64,000 nt of DNA from Nemertoderma westbladi (taxonomy: Eukaryota > Xenacoelomorpha > Nemertodermatida > Nemertodermatidae). The stretch lies in assembly GCA_032718475.1 (NCBI GenBank), contig JAUCBJ010002551.1:1-64000 (forward strand). Direction: 5' to 3'. Shown one piece after another: positions 11,201-26,200 of this stretch (position 1 is its first letter; every line of letters begins with the position of its first letter). Under the pieces are notes generated by a model. The model worked only from the letters and a program-made list of their open reading frames with translations, did not search any database and was not told the origin of the DNA. The position numbers were made by a program, and so were the translations under genes.

Positions 11201-14200
11201 ATTTTTTATAAACAAATAGCTAACATGTCCTAGAACATAAAAAAAAAGGAATTATCAAAAAATAATCAGTATAAAAAAATTGATGGAGGGTGTACGCATG
11301 CTGAACAAGTACACTAATTACATGACGTTCTATACTAAAGGCCTAGCAAACATGTGGGGCGAGCCACGAAGTGAGCGAAGCCTTAGCATATAGGTGCCCT
11401 TGGCAAGTTGTCTGTCGTCGTCGTCTGCCGTCGTAAATTGATGATCGATGATCGCTAATAACTCGGTTATTCCTTGATGAAATTAAACGAAACTCGGTAT
11501 GTAAGTAGTCCGTCAAAAGCTTAGAAAGAATCTATCTTGAAGTTTCGTCAAAAACGAACGAACGCAACGAGGCACAAGAGGAGGACGAGGATTCTGTTGA
11601 AGACTTCTGACTAACGGCAGACAACCCGTTAATGGTACCCATATGCTAAAGGCTCACTTCGTGCTGCGCGAAGACCCCACGAACGTATCAGTATTGCAAA
11701 TAACTGAAGGCCGAATTTCAGAATGACAATATTTACAATTCTTCTATACAAATAGTAATACTGTAAGCACCTGGGCACCTGAAGCTGAACTCGACCTACA
11801 GTAGTAGTAGTAGTAGTAGTAAGCACTAGCTACTACAAAATATTTATAGAAGGAAGTAGGATGTTGGAACCAGTGTCGAAATTACTGGCTAAACCTAATT
11901 AAAACACTAGCTACCATAAAATTTTTTATTTTGCTTAACGAGGAGGCTTCAATTACTATATGTCCATTGACCAAATTGCAGAAAATGAAAATTTATAGAA
12001 CTCTCCCAATATCAATATATCCAATATTGTCATTCTGAAATTCGGCCTTCAATTATTTGCAGTACTGACATGTTTGATAGGCCTTTAGTATAGAACGCAA
12101 ACGCCATGGCTAATTACAGTATGAACACGTTTGTGGGGCCTTCGCGCAGCACGAGAGCCTATATTAGAAAGTACATTATACTAATCTCTATTAAATATAC
12201 GAAAACTGTCTTTCCCCAAATATATATGAGTGAAGGCGATGCTATCAGTTTGTGATTAACTCGTTGTAAAAACAGATATCCACTTCAGTTTGCCCTTACA
12301 CACTTTAACTGTCATCTGTAAACCTTCTAACTAGGGCTATTTAAGTTAAGTATGACATTTTGAGTTTTACAATACTCTTCTCCTTCATTAGCCTCGTTGC
12401 GCTCGTCCTGTTTTGTCTTAAAATAATTTCCCTAAACGGACACTAATGACCTTTATAACTATGCAAAGTCTCGAAACTGTGAGAGTAACTGCTGATTTAT
12501 GGCAGATGGATACTCGTATCCACTGTAAACACGTTGCGTTCGTTCGTTTTTGACCAAACTTGAGATTCTTTCTAAACTTTTGCCGGACTACATACGTACC
12601 AAGTTTCGTTTAATTTCATTAAGGAATAACCGAGTTATTAGCGATCAAAAATTTACGACGACGACAGACAACTCGTTAATGGTACTCATGTGTCAAGGCT
12701 TCGCTCACTTCGTGGCTCGCCCCACAATGGCGAATCTAATTGTATTTATGTGGGGGGAATTATTTGTAGTTATGCACTAAATATGTCCTTGCCTTGGCGA
12801 TTTGGTAGTGCGAAATTAATTCCACACAAATAAATAAAATATTTATCCAATCAAGGATCTAGGAAGTTCATTATGTTAATTTAGCATTATTTATTCTATA
12901 GATCAGTAATAAGTACGTTGGTACTGTAATTATTAATTAAATTATAATTAAAATGTTTAATAAACATATATTTTGTTCCAGTAGATAGATTAAACTGACT
13001 TTTTGTGTTTAATTATATTCGCTGACAAAGTTATAGCTACTATATAGTGTACAGTAGGTGTAACTAGTATTATTTAAATAAACACTAGCACAAAATTCAC
13101 CTCAAATTAAATTTGCAACAACTTTGTTACGGTAAACTTCTAATTAAAAACTGAATATTTTAAAGAAAACAACATCTTCTACAAAAGGACGAATTTTTTT
13201 GTCCTCCTTATTATCCGCATTTCCTCGAAATAATAAAAGCATTTTTTTCCTCGGCCTCGAAAAAAATTTGCTTTTACTATTCCTCGAGAATTAGTATTAC
13301 AATGTCGAAAAAATTTTACTTTTATTTCTTTTTTTGTAAAATAAATAGTTATTGTTGAATTTTATTCAACTCCACAATTTAGCAGAATCGTTATTTGTTA
13401 ATTTCGAAAATTATTTATATAAAATTATTTGTATTGATAAAGTGTTTTATGGTTTCCATTTTCAGAAATCGTGGCGTCACAGTAGTAGTCGGGGAGCATC
13501 ACCTTGACAACAACGAAGGAAATGAGGAATCTATCAATGTCAACGAGGCACAGGTAAGTAAGGAGTACGAGATGAACTTCAGTTAGTGAGTGGAACCAAA
13601 GTGGAGCGGAGTAAGTAAGGAGTATGAGATGAACTTCAGTTAGTGAGTGGAACCAACGTGGAGCGGAGTAAGAGATGAACTTCAGTTAGTGAGTGGAACC
13701 AACGTGGAGCGGATTAAGTTAGTAGTACGAGATGAACTTCAGTTAGTGTGTGGAACCAACGTGGAGCGGAGTAATTAAGGAGTACGAGATGAACTTCAGT
13801 TAGTGAGTGGAACCAACGTGGAGCGGAATAAGTAAGGAGTACGAGATGAACTTCAGTTAGTGAGTGGAACCAAAGTGGAGCGGAGTAAGTAAGGAGTATG
13901 AGATGAACTTCAGTTAGTGAGTGGAACCAACGTGGAGCGGAGTACGAGATGAACTTCAGTTAGTGAGTGGAACCAACGTGGAGCGGATTAAGTTAGTAGT
14001 ACGAGATGAACTTCAGTTAGTGTGTGGAACCAACGTGGAGCGGAGTAATTAAGGAGTACGAGATGAACTTCAGTTAGTGAGTGGAACCAACGTGGAGCGG
14101 AATAAGTAAGGAGTACGAGATGAACTTCAGTTAGTGAGTGGAACCAACGTGGAGCGGAGTAAGTAAGGAGTATGAGATGAACTTCAGTTAGTGAGTGGAA

Positions 14201-17200
14201 CCAACGTGGACCGGAGTAAGTAAGGAGTACGAGATGAACTTCAGTTAGTGAGTGGAACCAACGTGGAGCGGAGTAAGTAAGGAGTACGAGATGAACTTCA
14301 GTTAGTGAGTGGAACTAACGTGGAGCGGAGTAAGTAAGGAGTACGAGATGAACTTCAGTTAGTGAGTGGAACCAACGTGGAGCGGAGTAAGTAAGGAGTA
14401 CGAGATGAACTTCAGTTAGTGAGTGGAACCAACGTGGAGCGGAGTAAGTAAGGAGTACGAGATGAACCTCAGTTAGTGAGTGGAACCAACGTGGAGTGGA
14501 GTAAGTAAGGAGTACGAGATGAACTTCAGTTAGTGAGTGGAACCAACGTGGAGCGGAGTATTTAAGGAGTACGAGATGAACTTCAGTTAGTGAGTGGAAC
14601 TAACGTGGAGCGGAGTAAGTTATGAGTACGAGATGAACTTCAGTTAGTGAGTGGAACCAACGTGGAGCGGAGTAAGTAAGGAGTACGAGATGAACTTCAG
14701 TTAGTGAGTGGAACCAACGTGGAGCGGAGTATTTAAGGAGTACGAGATGAACTTCAGTTAGTGAGTGGAACTAACGTGGAGCGGAGTAAGTTATGAGTAC
14801 GAGATGAACTTCAGTTAGTGAGTGGAACCAAAGTGGAGCGGAGTAAGTAAGGAGTACGAGATGAACTTCAGTTAGTGAGTGGAACTAACGTGGAGCGGAG
14901 TAAGTAAGGAGTATGAGATGAACTTCAGTTAGTGAGTGGAACCAACGTGGAGCGGAGTATTTAAGGAGTACGAGATGAACTTCAGTTAGTGAGTGGAACC
15001 AACGTGGAGCGGAGTAAGTAAAGAGTACGAGATGAACTTCAGTTAGTGAGTGGAACTAACGTGGAGCGGAGTAAGTAAGGAGTACGAGATGAACTTCAGT
15101 TAGTGAGTGGAACCAACGTGGAGCGGAGTATTTAAGGAGTACGAGATGAACTTCAGTTAGTGAGTGGAACTAACGTGGAGCGGAGTAAGTTATGAGTACG
15201 AGATGAACTTCAGTTAGTGAGTGGAACCAACGTGGAGCGGAGTAAGTTAGGAGTACGAGATGAAATTCAGTTAGTGAGTGGAACCAAAGTGGAGCGGAGT
15301 AAGTTAGGAGTAAGAGATGAAATTCAGTTAGTGAGTGGAACCAAAGTGGAGCGGAGTAAGTAAGGAGTATGAGATGAACTTCAGTTAGTGAGTGGAACCA
15401 AAGTGGAGCGGAGTAAGTTAGGAGTACGAGATGAAATTCAGTTAGTGAGTGGAACCAAAGTGGAGCGGAGTAAGTAAGGAGTATGAGATGAACTTCAGTT
15501 AGTGAGTGGAACCAACGTGGAGCGGAGTATTTAAGGAGTACGAGATGAACTTCAGTTAGTGAGTGGAACTAACGTGGAGCGGAGTAAAGTAAGGAGTACG
15601 AGATGAACTTCAGTTAGTGAGTGGAACCAACGTGGAGCGGAGTATTTAAGGAGTACGAGATGAACTTCAGTTAGTGAGTGGAACTAACGTGGAGCGGAGT
15701 AAGTTATGAGTACGAGATGAACTTCAGTTAGTGAGTGGAACCAACGTGGAGCGGAGTAAGTAAGGAGTACGAGATGAACTTCAGTTAGTGAGTGGAACCA
15801 ACGTGGAGCGGAGTATTTAAGGAGTACGAGATGAACTTCAGTTAGTGAGTGGAACTAACGTGGAGCGGAGTAAGTTATGAGTACGAGATGAACTTCAGTT
15901 AGTGAGTGGAACCAAAGTGGAGCGGAGTAAGTAAGGAGTACGAGATGAACTTCAGTTAGTGAGTGGAACTAACGTGGAGCGGAGTAAGTAAGGAGTACGA
16001 GATGAACTTCAGTTAGTGAGTGGAACCAACGTGGAGCGGATTAAGTTAGGAGTACGAGATGAACTTCAGTTAGTGAGTGGAACCAACGTGGAGCGGAGTA
16101 AGTAAGGAGTACGAGATGAACTTCAGTTAGTGAGTGGAACCAACGTGGAGCGGAGTAAGTTATGAGTACAAGATGAACTTCAGTTAGTGAGTGGAACCAA
16201 AGTGGAGCGGAGTAAGTAAGGAGTACGAGATGAACTTCAGTTAGTGAGTGGAACCAACGTGGAGCGGAGTATTTAAGGAGTACGAGATGAACTTCAGTTA
16301 GTGAGTGGAACTAACGTGGAGCGGAGTAAGTTATGAGTACGAGATGAACTTCAGTTAGTGAGTGGAACCAACGTGGAGCGGAGTAAGTAAGGAGTACGAG
16401 ATGAACTTCAGTTAGTGAGTGGAACCAACGTGGAGCGGAGTAAGTAAGGAGTACGAGATGAACTTCAGTTAGTGAGTGGAACCAACGTGGAGCGGAGTAA
16501 GAGATGAACTTCAGTTAGTGAGTGGAACCAACGTGGAGCGGAGTAAGTTAGTAGTACGAGATGAACTTCAGTTAGTGAGTGGAACCAACGTGGAGCGGAG
16601 TAAGAGATGAACTTCAGTTAGTGAGTGGAACCAACGTGGAGCGGAGTAAGTTATGAGTACGAGATGAACTTCAGTTAGTGAGTGGAACCAACGTGGAGCG
16701 GAGTAAGTAAGGAGTACGAGATGAACTTCAGTTAGTGAGTGGAACCAACGTGGAGCGGAGTAAGTAAGGAGTACGAGATGAACTTCAGTTAGTGAGTGGA
16801 ACCAACGTGGACCGGAGTAATTAAGGAGTACGAGATGAACTTCAGTTAGTGAGTGGAACCAACGTGGAGCGGAGTAAGTAAGGAGTACGAGATGAACTTC
16901 AGTTAGTGAGTGGAACCAACGTTGAGCGGAGTAAGTAAGGAGTACGAGATAAACTTCAGTTAGTGAGTGGAACAAACGTGGAGCGGAGTAAGTAAGGAGT
17001 ATGAGATGAACTTCAGTTAGTGAGTGGAACCAACGTGGAGCGGAGTAAGTAAGGAGTACGAGATGAACTTCAGTTAGTGAGTGGAACAAACGTGGAGCGG
17101 AGTAAGTAAGGAGTATGAGATGAACTTCAGTTAGTGAGTGGAACCAACGTGGAGCGGAGTAAGTAAGGAGACGAGATGAACTTCAGTTAGTGAGTGGAAC

Positions 17201-20200
17201 CAACGTGGAGCGGAGTAAGTAAGGAGTACGAGATGAACTTCAGTTAGTGAGTGGAACCAAAGTGGAGCGGAGTAAGTAAGGAGTACGAGATGAACTTCAG
17301 TTAGTGAGTGGAACCAACGTGGAGCGGAGTATTTAAGGAGTACGAGATGAACTTCAGTTAGTGAGTGGAACCAAAGTGGAGCGGAGTAAGTAAGGAGTAT
17401 GAGATGAACTTCAGTTAGTGAGTGGAACCAACGTAGAGCGGAGTAAGTAAGGAGTACGAGATGAACTTCAGTTAGTGAGTGGAACCAACGTGGAGCGGAG
17501 TAAGTAAGGAGTACGAGATGAACTTCAGTTAGTGAGTGGAACCAACGTGGAGCGGAGTAAGTAAGGAGTACGAGATGAACTTCAGTTAGTGAGTGGAACC
17601 AACGTGGAGCGGAGTAAGAGATGAACTTCAGTTAGTGAGTGGAACCAACGTGGAGCGGAGTAAGTTAGTAGTACGAGATGAACTTCAGTTAGTGAGTGGA
17701 ACCAACGTGGAGCGGAGTAAGAGATGAACTTCAGTTAGTGAGTGGAACCAACGTGGAGCGGAGTAAGTTATGAGTACGAGATGAACTTCAGTTAGTGAGT
17801 GGAACCAACGTGGAGCGGAGTAAGTAAGGAGTACGAGATGAACTTCAGTTAGTGAGTGGAACCAACGTGGAGCGGAGTAAGTAAGGAGTACGAGATGAAC
17901 TTCAGTTAGTGAGTGGAACCAACGTTGAGCGGAGTAAGTAAGGAGTACGAGATGAACTTCAGTTAGTGAGTGGAACAAACGTGGAGCGGAGTAAGTAAGG
18001 AGTATGAGATGAACTTCAGTTAGTGAGTGGAACCAACGTGGAGCGGAGTAAGTAAGGAGTACGAGATGAACTTCAGTTAGTGAGTGGAACCAACGTTGAG
18101 CGGAGTAAGTAAGGAGTACGAGATAAACTTCAGTTAGTGAGTGGAACAAACGTGGAGCGGAGTAAGTAAGGAGTATGAGATGAACTTCAGTTAGTGAGTG
18201 GAACCAACGTGGAGCGGAGTAAGTAAGGAGTACGAGATGAACTTCAGTTAGTGAGTGGAACAAACGTGGAGCGGAGTAAGTAAGGAGTATGAGATGAACT
18301 TCAGTTAGTGAGTGGAACCAACGTGGAGCGGAGTAAGTAAGGAGTACGAGATGAACTTCAGTTAGTGAGTGGAACCAACGTGGAGCGGAGTAAGAGATGA
18401 ACTTCAGTTAGTGAGTGGAACCAACGTGGAGCGGAGTAAGTTATGAGTACGAGATGAACTTCAGTTAGTGAGTGGAACCAACGTGGAGCGGAGTAAGTAA
18501 GGAGTACGAGATGAACTTCAGTTAGTGAGTGGAACCAACGTGGAGCGGAGTAAGAGATGAACTTCAGTTAGTGAGTGGAACCAACGTGGAGCGGAGTAAG
18601 TTAGTAGTACGAGATGAACTTCAGTTAGTGAGTGGAACCAACGTGGAGCGGAGTAAGAGATGAACTTCAGTTAGTGAGTGGAACCAACGTGGAGCGGAGT
18701 AAGTTATGAGTACGAGATGAACTTCAGTTAGTGAGTGGAACCAACGTGGAGCGGAGTAAGTAAGGAGTACGAGATGAACTTCAGTTAGTGAGTGGAACCA
18801 ACGTGGAGCGGAGTAAGTAAGGAGTACGAGATGAACTTCAGTTAGTGAGTGGAACCAACGTTGAGCGGAGTAAGTAAGGAGTACGAGATGAACTTCAGTT
18901 AGTGAGTGGAACAAACGTGGAGCGGAGTAAATAAGGAGTATGAGATGAACTTCAGTTAGTGAGTGGAACCAACGTGGAGCGGAGTAAGTAAGGAGTACGA
19001 GATGAACTTCAGTTAGTGAGTGGAACCAACGTTGAGCGGAGTAAGTAAGGAGTACGAGATGAACTTCAGTTAGTGAGTGGAACCAACGTGGAGCGGAGTA
19101 AGTAAGGAGTACGAGATGAACTTCAGTTAGTGAGTGGAACCAACGTGGAGCGGAGTAAGTAAGGAGTACGAGATGAACTTCAGTTAGTGAGTGGAACCAA
19201 CGTGGAGCGGAGTAAGTAAGGAGTATGAGATGAACTTCAGTAACCAACGTGGAGCGGAGTAAGTAAGGAGTACGAGATGAACTTCAGTTAGTGAGTGGAA
19301 CCAACGTGGAGCGGAGTAAGTAAGGAGTACGAGATGAACTTCAGTTAGTGAGTGGAACCAGTGGAGCGGAGTAAGTAAGGAGTACGAGATGAACTTCAGT
19401 TAGTGAGTGGAACCAACGTGGAGCGGAGTAAGTAAGGAGTACGAGATGAACTTCAGTTAGTGAGTGGAACCAACGTGGAGCGGAGTAAGTAAGGAGTACG
19501 AGATGAACTTCAGTTAGTGAGTGGAACCAACGTGGAGCGGAGTAAGTAAGGAGTACGAGATGAACTTCAGTTAGTGAGTGGAACCAACGTGGAGCGGAGT
19601 AAGTTATGAGTACAAGATGAACTTCAGTTAGTGAGTGGAACCAAAGTGGAGCGGAGTAAGTAAGGAGTACGAGATGAACTTCAGTTAGTGAGTGGAACCA
19701 ACGTGGAGCGGAGTATTTAAGGAGTACGAGATGAACTTCAGTTAGTGAGTGGAACTAACGTGGAGCGGAGTAAGTTATGAGTACGAGATGAACTTCAGTT
19801 AGTGAGTGGAACCAACGTGGAGCGGAGTAAGTAAGGAGTACGAGATGAACTTCAGTTAGTGAGTGGAACCAACGTGGAGCGGAGTAAGTAAGGAGTACGA
19901 GATGAACTTCAGTTAGTGAGTGGAACCAACGTGGAGCGGAGTAAGAGATGAACTTCAGTTAGTGAGTGGAACCAACGTGGAGCGGAGTAAGTTAGTAGTA
20001 CGAGATGAACTTCAGTTAGTGAGTGGAACCAACGTGGAGCGGAGTAAGAGATGAACTTCAGTTAGTGAGTGGAACCAACGTGGAGCGGAGTAAGTTATGA
20101 GTACGAGATGAACTTCAGTTAGTGAGTGGAACCAACGTGGAGCGGAGTAAGTAAGGAGTACGAGATGAACTTCAGTTAGTGAGTGGAACCAACGTGGAGC

Positions 20201-23200
20201 GGAGTAAGTAAGGAGTACGAGATGAACTTCAGTTAGTGAGTGGAACCAACGTGGACCGGAGTAATTAAGGAGTACGAGATGAACTTCAGTTAGTGAGTGG
20301 AACCAACGTGGAGCGGAGTAAGTAAGGAGTACGAGATGAACTTCAGTTAGTGAGTGGAACCAACGTTGAGCGGAGTAAGTAAGGAGTACGAGATAAACTT
20401 CAGTTAGTGAGTGGAACAAACGTGGAGCGGAGTAAGTAAGGAGTATGAGATGAACTTCAGTTAGTGAGTGGAACCAACGTGGAGCGGAGTAAGTAAGGAG
20501 TACGAGATGAACTTCAGTTAGTGAGTGGAACAAACGTGGAGCGGAGTAAGTAAGGAGTATGAGATGAACTTCAGTTAGTGAGTGGAACCAACGTGGAGCG
20601 GAGTAAGTAAGGAGACGAGATGAACTTCAGTTAGTGAGTGGAACCAACGTGGAGCGGAGTAAGTAAGGAGTACGAGATGAACTTCAGTTAGTGAGTGGAA
20701 CCAAAGTGGAGCGGAGTAAGTAAGGAGTACGAGATGAACTTCAGTTAGTGAGTGGAACCAACGTGGAGCGGAGTATTTAAGGAGTACGAGATGAACTTCA
20801 GTTAGTGAGTGGAACCAAAGTGGAGCGGAGTAAGTAAGGAGTATGAGATGAACTTCAGTTAGTGAGTGGAACCAACGTAGAGCGGAGTAAGTAAGGAGTA
20901 CGAGATGAACTTCAGTTAGTGAGTGGAACCAACGTGGAGCGGAGTAAGTAAGGAGTACGAGATGAACTTCAGTTAGTGAGTGGAACCAACGTGGAGCGGA
21001 GTAAGTAAGGAGTACGAGATGAACTTCAGTTAGTGAGTGGAACCAACGTGGAGCGGAGTAAGAGATGAACTTCAGTTAGTGAGTGGAACCAACGTGGAGC
21101 GGAGTAAGTTAGTAGTACGAGATGAACTTCAGTTAGTGAGTGGAACCAACGTGGAGCGGAGTAAGAGATGAACTTCAGTTAGTGAGTGGAACCAACGTGG
21201 AGCGGAGTAAGTTATGAGTACGAGATGAACTTCAGTTAGTGAGTGGAACCAACGTGGAGCGGAGTAAGTAAGGAGTACGAGATGAACTTCAGTTAGTGAG
21301 TGGAACCAACGTGGAGCGGAGTAAGTAAGGAGTACGAGATGAACTTCAGTTAGTGAGTGGAACCAACGTTGAGCGGAGTAAGTAAGGAGTACGAGATGAA
21401 CTTCAGTTAGTGAGTGGAACAAACGTGGAGCGGAGTAAGTAAGGAGTATGAGATGAACTTCAGTTAGTGAGTGGAACCAACGTGGAGCGGAGTAAGTAAG
21501 GAGTACGAGATGAACTTCAGTTAGTGAGTGGAACCAACGTTGAGCGGAGTAAGTAAGGAGTACGAGATAAACTTCAGTTAGTGAGTGGAACAAACGTGGA
21601 GCGGAGTAAGTAAGGAGTATGAGATGAACTTCAGTTAGTGAGTGGAACCAACGTGGAGCGGAGTAAGTAAGGAGTACGAGATGAACTTCAGTTAGTGAGT
21701 GGAACAAACGTGGAGCGGAGTAAGTAAGGAGTATGAGATGAACTTCAGTTAGTGAGTGGAACCAACGTGGAGCGGAGTAAGTAAGGAGTACGAGATGAAC
21801 TTCAGTTAGTGAGTGGAACCAACGTGGAGCGGAGTAAGAGATGAACTTCAGTTAGTGAGTGGAACCAACGTGGAGCGGAGTAAGTTATGAGTACGAGATG
21901 AACTTCAGTTAGTGAGTGGAACCAACGTGGAGCGGAGTAAGTAAGGAGTACGAGATGAACTTCAGTTAGTGAGTGGAACCAACGTGGAGCGGAGTAAGAG
22001 ATGAACTTCAGTTAGTGAGTGGAACCAACGTGGAGCGGAGTAAGTTAGTAGTACGAGATGAACTTCAGTTAGTGAGTGGAACCAACGTGGAGCGGAGTAA
22101 GAGATGAACTTCAGTTAGTGAGTGGAACCAACGTGGAGCGGAGTAAGTTATGAGTACGAGATGAACTTCAGTTAGTGAGTGGAACCAACGTGGAGCGGAG
22201 TAAGTAAGGAGTACGAGATGAACTTCAGTTAGTGAGTGGAACCAACGTGGAGCGGAGTAAGTAAGGAGTACGAGATGAACTTCAGTTAGTGAGTGGAACC
22301 AACGTGGAGCGGAGTAAGTAAGGAGTACGAGATGAACTTCAGTTAGTGAGTGGAACAAACGTGGAGCGGAGTAAGTAAGGAGTATGAGATGAACTTCAGT
22401 TAGTGAGTGGAACCAACGTGGAGCGGAGTAAGTAAGGAGTACGAGATGAACTTCAGTTAGTGAGTGGAACCAACGTTGAGCGGAGTAAGTAAGGAGTACG
22501 AGATGAACTTCAGTTAGTGAGTGGAACAAACGTGGAGCGGAGTAAGTAAGGAGTATGAGATGAACTTCAGTTAGTGAGTGGAACCAACGTGGAGCGGAGT
22601 AAGTAAGGAGTACGAGATGAACTTCAGTTAGTGAGTGGAACAAACGTGGAGCGGAGTAAGTAAGGAGTATGAGATGAACTTCAGTTAGTGAGTGGAACCA
22701 ACGTGGAGCGGAGTAAGTAAGGAGTACGAGATGAACTTCAGTTAGTGAGTGGAACCAACGTGGAGCGGAGTAAGTTAGGAGTACGAGATGAACTTCAGTT
22801 AGTGAGTGGAACCAACGTGGAGCGGAGTAAGTAAGGAGTACGAGATGAACTTCAGTTAGTGAGTGGAACCAACGTGGAGCGGAGTAAGTAAGGAGTACGA
22901 GATGAACTTCAGTTAGTGAGTGGAACCAACGTTGAGCGGAGTAAGTAAGGAGTACGAGATGAACTTCAGTTAGTGAGTGGAACCAACGTGGAGCGGAGTA
23001 AGTAAGGAGTACGAGATGAACTTCAGTTAGTGAGTGGAACCAACGTGGAGCGGAGTAAGTAAGGAGTACGAGATGAACTTCAGTTAGTGAGTGGAACCAA
23101 CGTGGAGCGGAGTAAGTAAGGAGTACGAGATGAACTTCAGTTAGTGAGTGGAACCAACGTGGAGCGGAGTAAGTAAGGAGTACGAGATGAACTTCAGTTA

Positions 23201-26200
23201 GTGAGTGGAACCAACGTGGAGCGGAGTAAGTAAGGAGTACGAGATGAACTTCAGTTAGTGAGTGGAACCAACGTGGACCGGAGTAAGTAAGGAGTACGAG
23301 ATGAACTTCAGTTAGTGAGTGGAACCAACGTGGACCGGAGTAAGTAAGGAGTATGAGATGAACTTCAGTTAGTGAGTGGAACCAACGTGGAGCGGAGTAA
23401 GTAAGGAGACGAGATGAACTTCAGTTAGTGAGTGGAACCAACGTGGAGCGGAGTAAGTAAGGAGTACGAGATGAACTTCAGTTAGTGAGTGGAACCAAAG
23501 TGGAGCGGAGTAAGTAAGGAGTACGAGATGAACTTCAGTTAGTGAGTGGAACCAACGTGGAGCGGAGTATTTAAGGAGTACGAGATGAACTTCAGTTAGT
23601 GAGTGGAACCAAAGTGGAGCGGAGTAAGTAAGGAGTATGAGATGAACTTCAGTTAGTGAGTGGAACCAACGTAGAGCGGAGTAAGTAAGGAGTACGAGAT
23701 GAACTTCAGTTAGTGAGTGGAACCAACGTGGAGCGGAGTAAGTAAGGAGTACGAGATGAACTTCAGTTAGTGAGTGGAACCAACGTGGAGCGGAGTAAGT
23801 AAGGAGTACGAGATGAACTTCAGTTAGTGAGTGGAACCAACGTGGAGCGGAGTAAGAGATGAACTTCAGTTAGTGAGTGGAACCAACGTGGAGCGGAGTA
23901 AGTTAGTAGTACGAGATGAACTTCAGTTAGTGAGTGGAACCAACGTGGAGCGGAGTAAGAGATGAACTTCAGTTAGTGAGTGGAACCAACGTGGAGCGGA
24001 GTAAGTTATGAGTACGAGATGAACTTCAGTTAGTGAGTGGAACCAACGTGGAGCGGAGTAAGTAAGGAGTACGAGATGAACTTCAGTTAGTGAGTGGAAC
24101 CAACGTGGAGCGGAGTAAGTAAGGAGTACGAGATGAACTTCAGTTAGTGAGTGGAACCAACGTTGAGCGGAGTAAGTAAGGAGTACGAGATGAACTTCAG
24201 TTAGTGAGTGGAACAAACGTGGAGCGGAGTAAGTAAGGAGTATGAGATGAACTTCAGTTAGTGAGTGGAACCAACGTGGAGCGGAGTAAGTAAGGAGTAC
24301 GAGATGAACTTCAGTTAGTGAGTGGAACCAACGTTGAGCGGAGTAAGTAAGGAGTACGAGATAAACTTCAGTTAGTGAGTGGAACAAACGTGGAGCGGAG
24401 TAAGTAAGGAGTATGAGATGAACTTCAGTTAGTGAGTGGAACCAACGTGGAGCGGAGTAAGTAAGGAGTACGAGATGAACTTCAGTTAGTGAGTGGAACA
24501 AACGTGGAGCGGAGTAAGTAAGGAGTATGAGATGAACTTCAGTTAGTGAGTGGAACCAACGTGGAGCGGAGTAAGTAAGGAGTACGAGATGAACTTCAGT
24601 TAGTGAGTGGAACCAACGTGGAGCGGAGTAAGAGATGAACTTCAGTTAGTGAGTGGAACCAACGTGGAGCGGAGTAAGTTATGAGTACGAGATGAACTTC
24701 AGTTAGTGAGTGGAACCAACGTGGAGCGGAGTAAGTAAGGAGTACGAGATGAACTTCAGTTAGTGAGTGGAACCAACGTGGAGCGGAGTAAGTAGTAAGG
24801 AGTACGAGATGAACTTCAGTTAGTGAGTGGAACCAACGTTGAGCGGAGTAAGTAAGGAGTACGAGATGAACTTCAGTTAGTGAGTGGAACAAACGTGGAG
24901 CGGAGTAAGTAAGGAGTATGAGATGAACTTCAGTTAGTGAGTGGAACCAACGTGGAGCGGAGTAAGTAAGGAGTACGAGATGAACTTCAGTTAGTGAGTG
25001 GAACCAACGTGGAGCGGAGTAAGTAAGGAGTACGAGATGAACTTCAGATAGTGAGTGGAACCAACGTGGAGCGGAGTAAGTAAGGAGTACGAGATGAACT
25101 TCAGTTAGTGAGTGGAACCAACGTGGAGCGGAGTAAGTAAGGAGTACGAGATGAACTTCAGTTAGTGAGTGGAACCAACGTGGACCGGAGTAAGTAAGGA
25201 GTACGAGATGAACTTCAGTTAGTGAGTGGAACCAACGTGGACCGGAGTAAGTAAGGAGTATGAGATGAACTTCAGTTAGTGAGTGGAACCAACGTGGAGC
25301 GGAGTAAGTAAGGAGACGAGATGAACTTCAGTTAGTGAGTGGAACCAACGTGGAGCGGAGTAAGTAAGGAGTACGAGATGAACTTTAGTTAGTGAGTGGA
25401 ACCAAAGTGGAGCGGAGTAAGTAAGGAGTACGAGATGAACTTCAGTTAGTGAGTGGAACCAACGTGGAGCGGAGTAAGAGATGAACTTCAGTTAGTGAGT
25501 GGAACCAAAGTGGAGCGGAGTAAGTAAGGAGTATGAGATGAACTTCAGTTAGTGAGTGGAACCAACGTAGAGCGGAGTAAGTAAGGAGTACGAGATGAAC
25601 TTCAGTTAGTGAGTGGAACCAACGTGGAGCGGATTAAGTTAGGAGTACGAGATGAACTTCAGTTAGTGAGTGGAACCAACGTGGAGCGGAGTAAGTAAGG
25701 AGTACGAGATGAACTTCGGTTAGAGAGTGGAACCAACGTGGAGCGGAGTAAGTAAGGAGTACGAGATGAACTTCAGTTAGTGAGTGGAACCAACGTGGAG
25801 CGGAGTAAGTAAGGAGTACGAGATGAACTTCAGTTAGTGAGTGGAACCAACGTGGAGCGGAGTATTTAAGGAGTACGAGATGAACTTCAGTTAGTGAGTG
25901 GAACCAACGTGGAGCGGAGTAAGTTATGAGTACGAGATGAACTTCAGTTAGTGAGTGGAACCAACGTGGAGCGGAATAAGTAAGGAGTACGAGATGAACT
26001 TCGGTTAGTGAGTGGAACCAAAGTGGAGCGGAGTAATTAAGGAGTACGAGATGAACTTCAGTTAGTGAGTGGAACCAACATGGAGCGGAGTAAGTTATGA
26101 GTACGAGATGAACTTCAGTTAGTGAGTGGAACCAACGTGGAGCGGAATAAGTAAGGAGTACGAGATGAACTTCGGTTAGTGAGTGGAACCAAAGTGGAGC

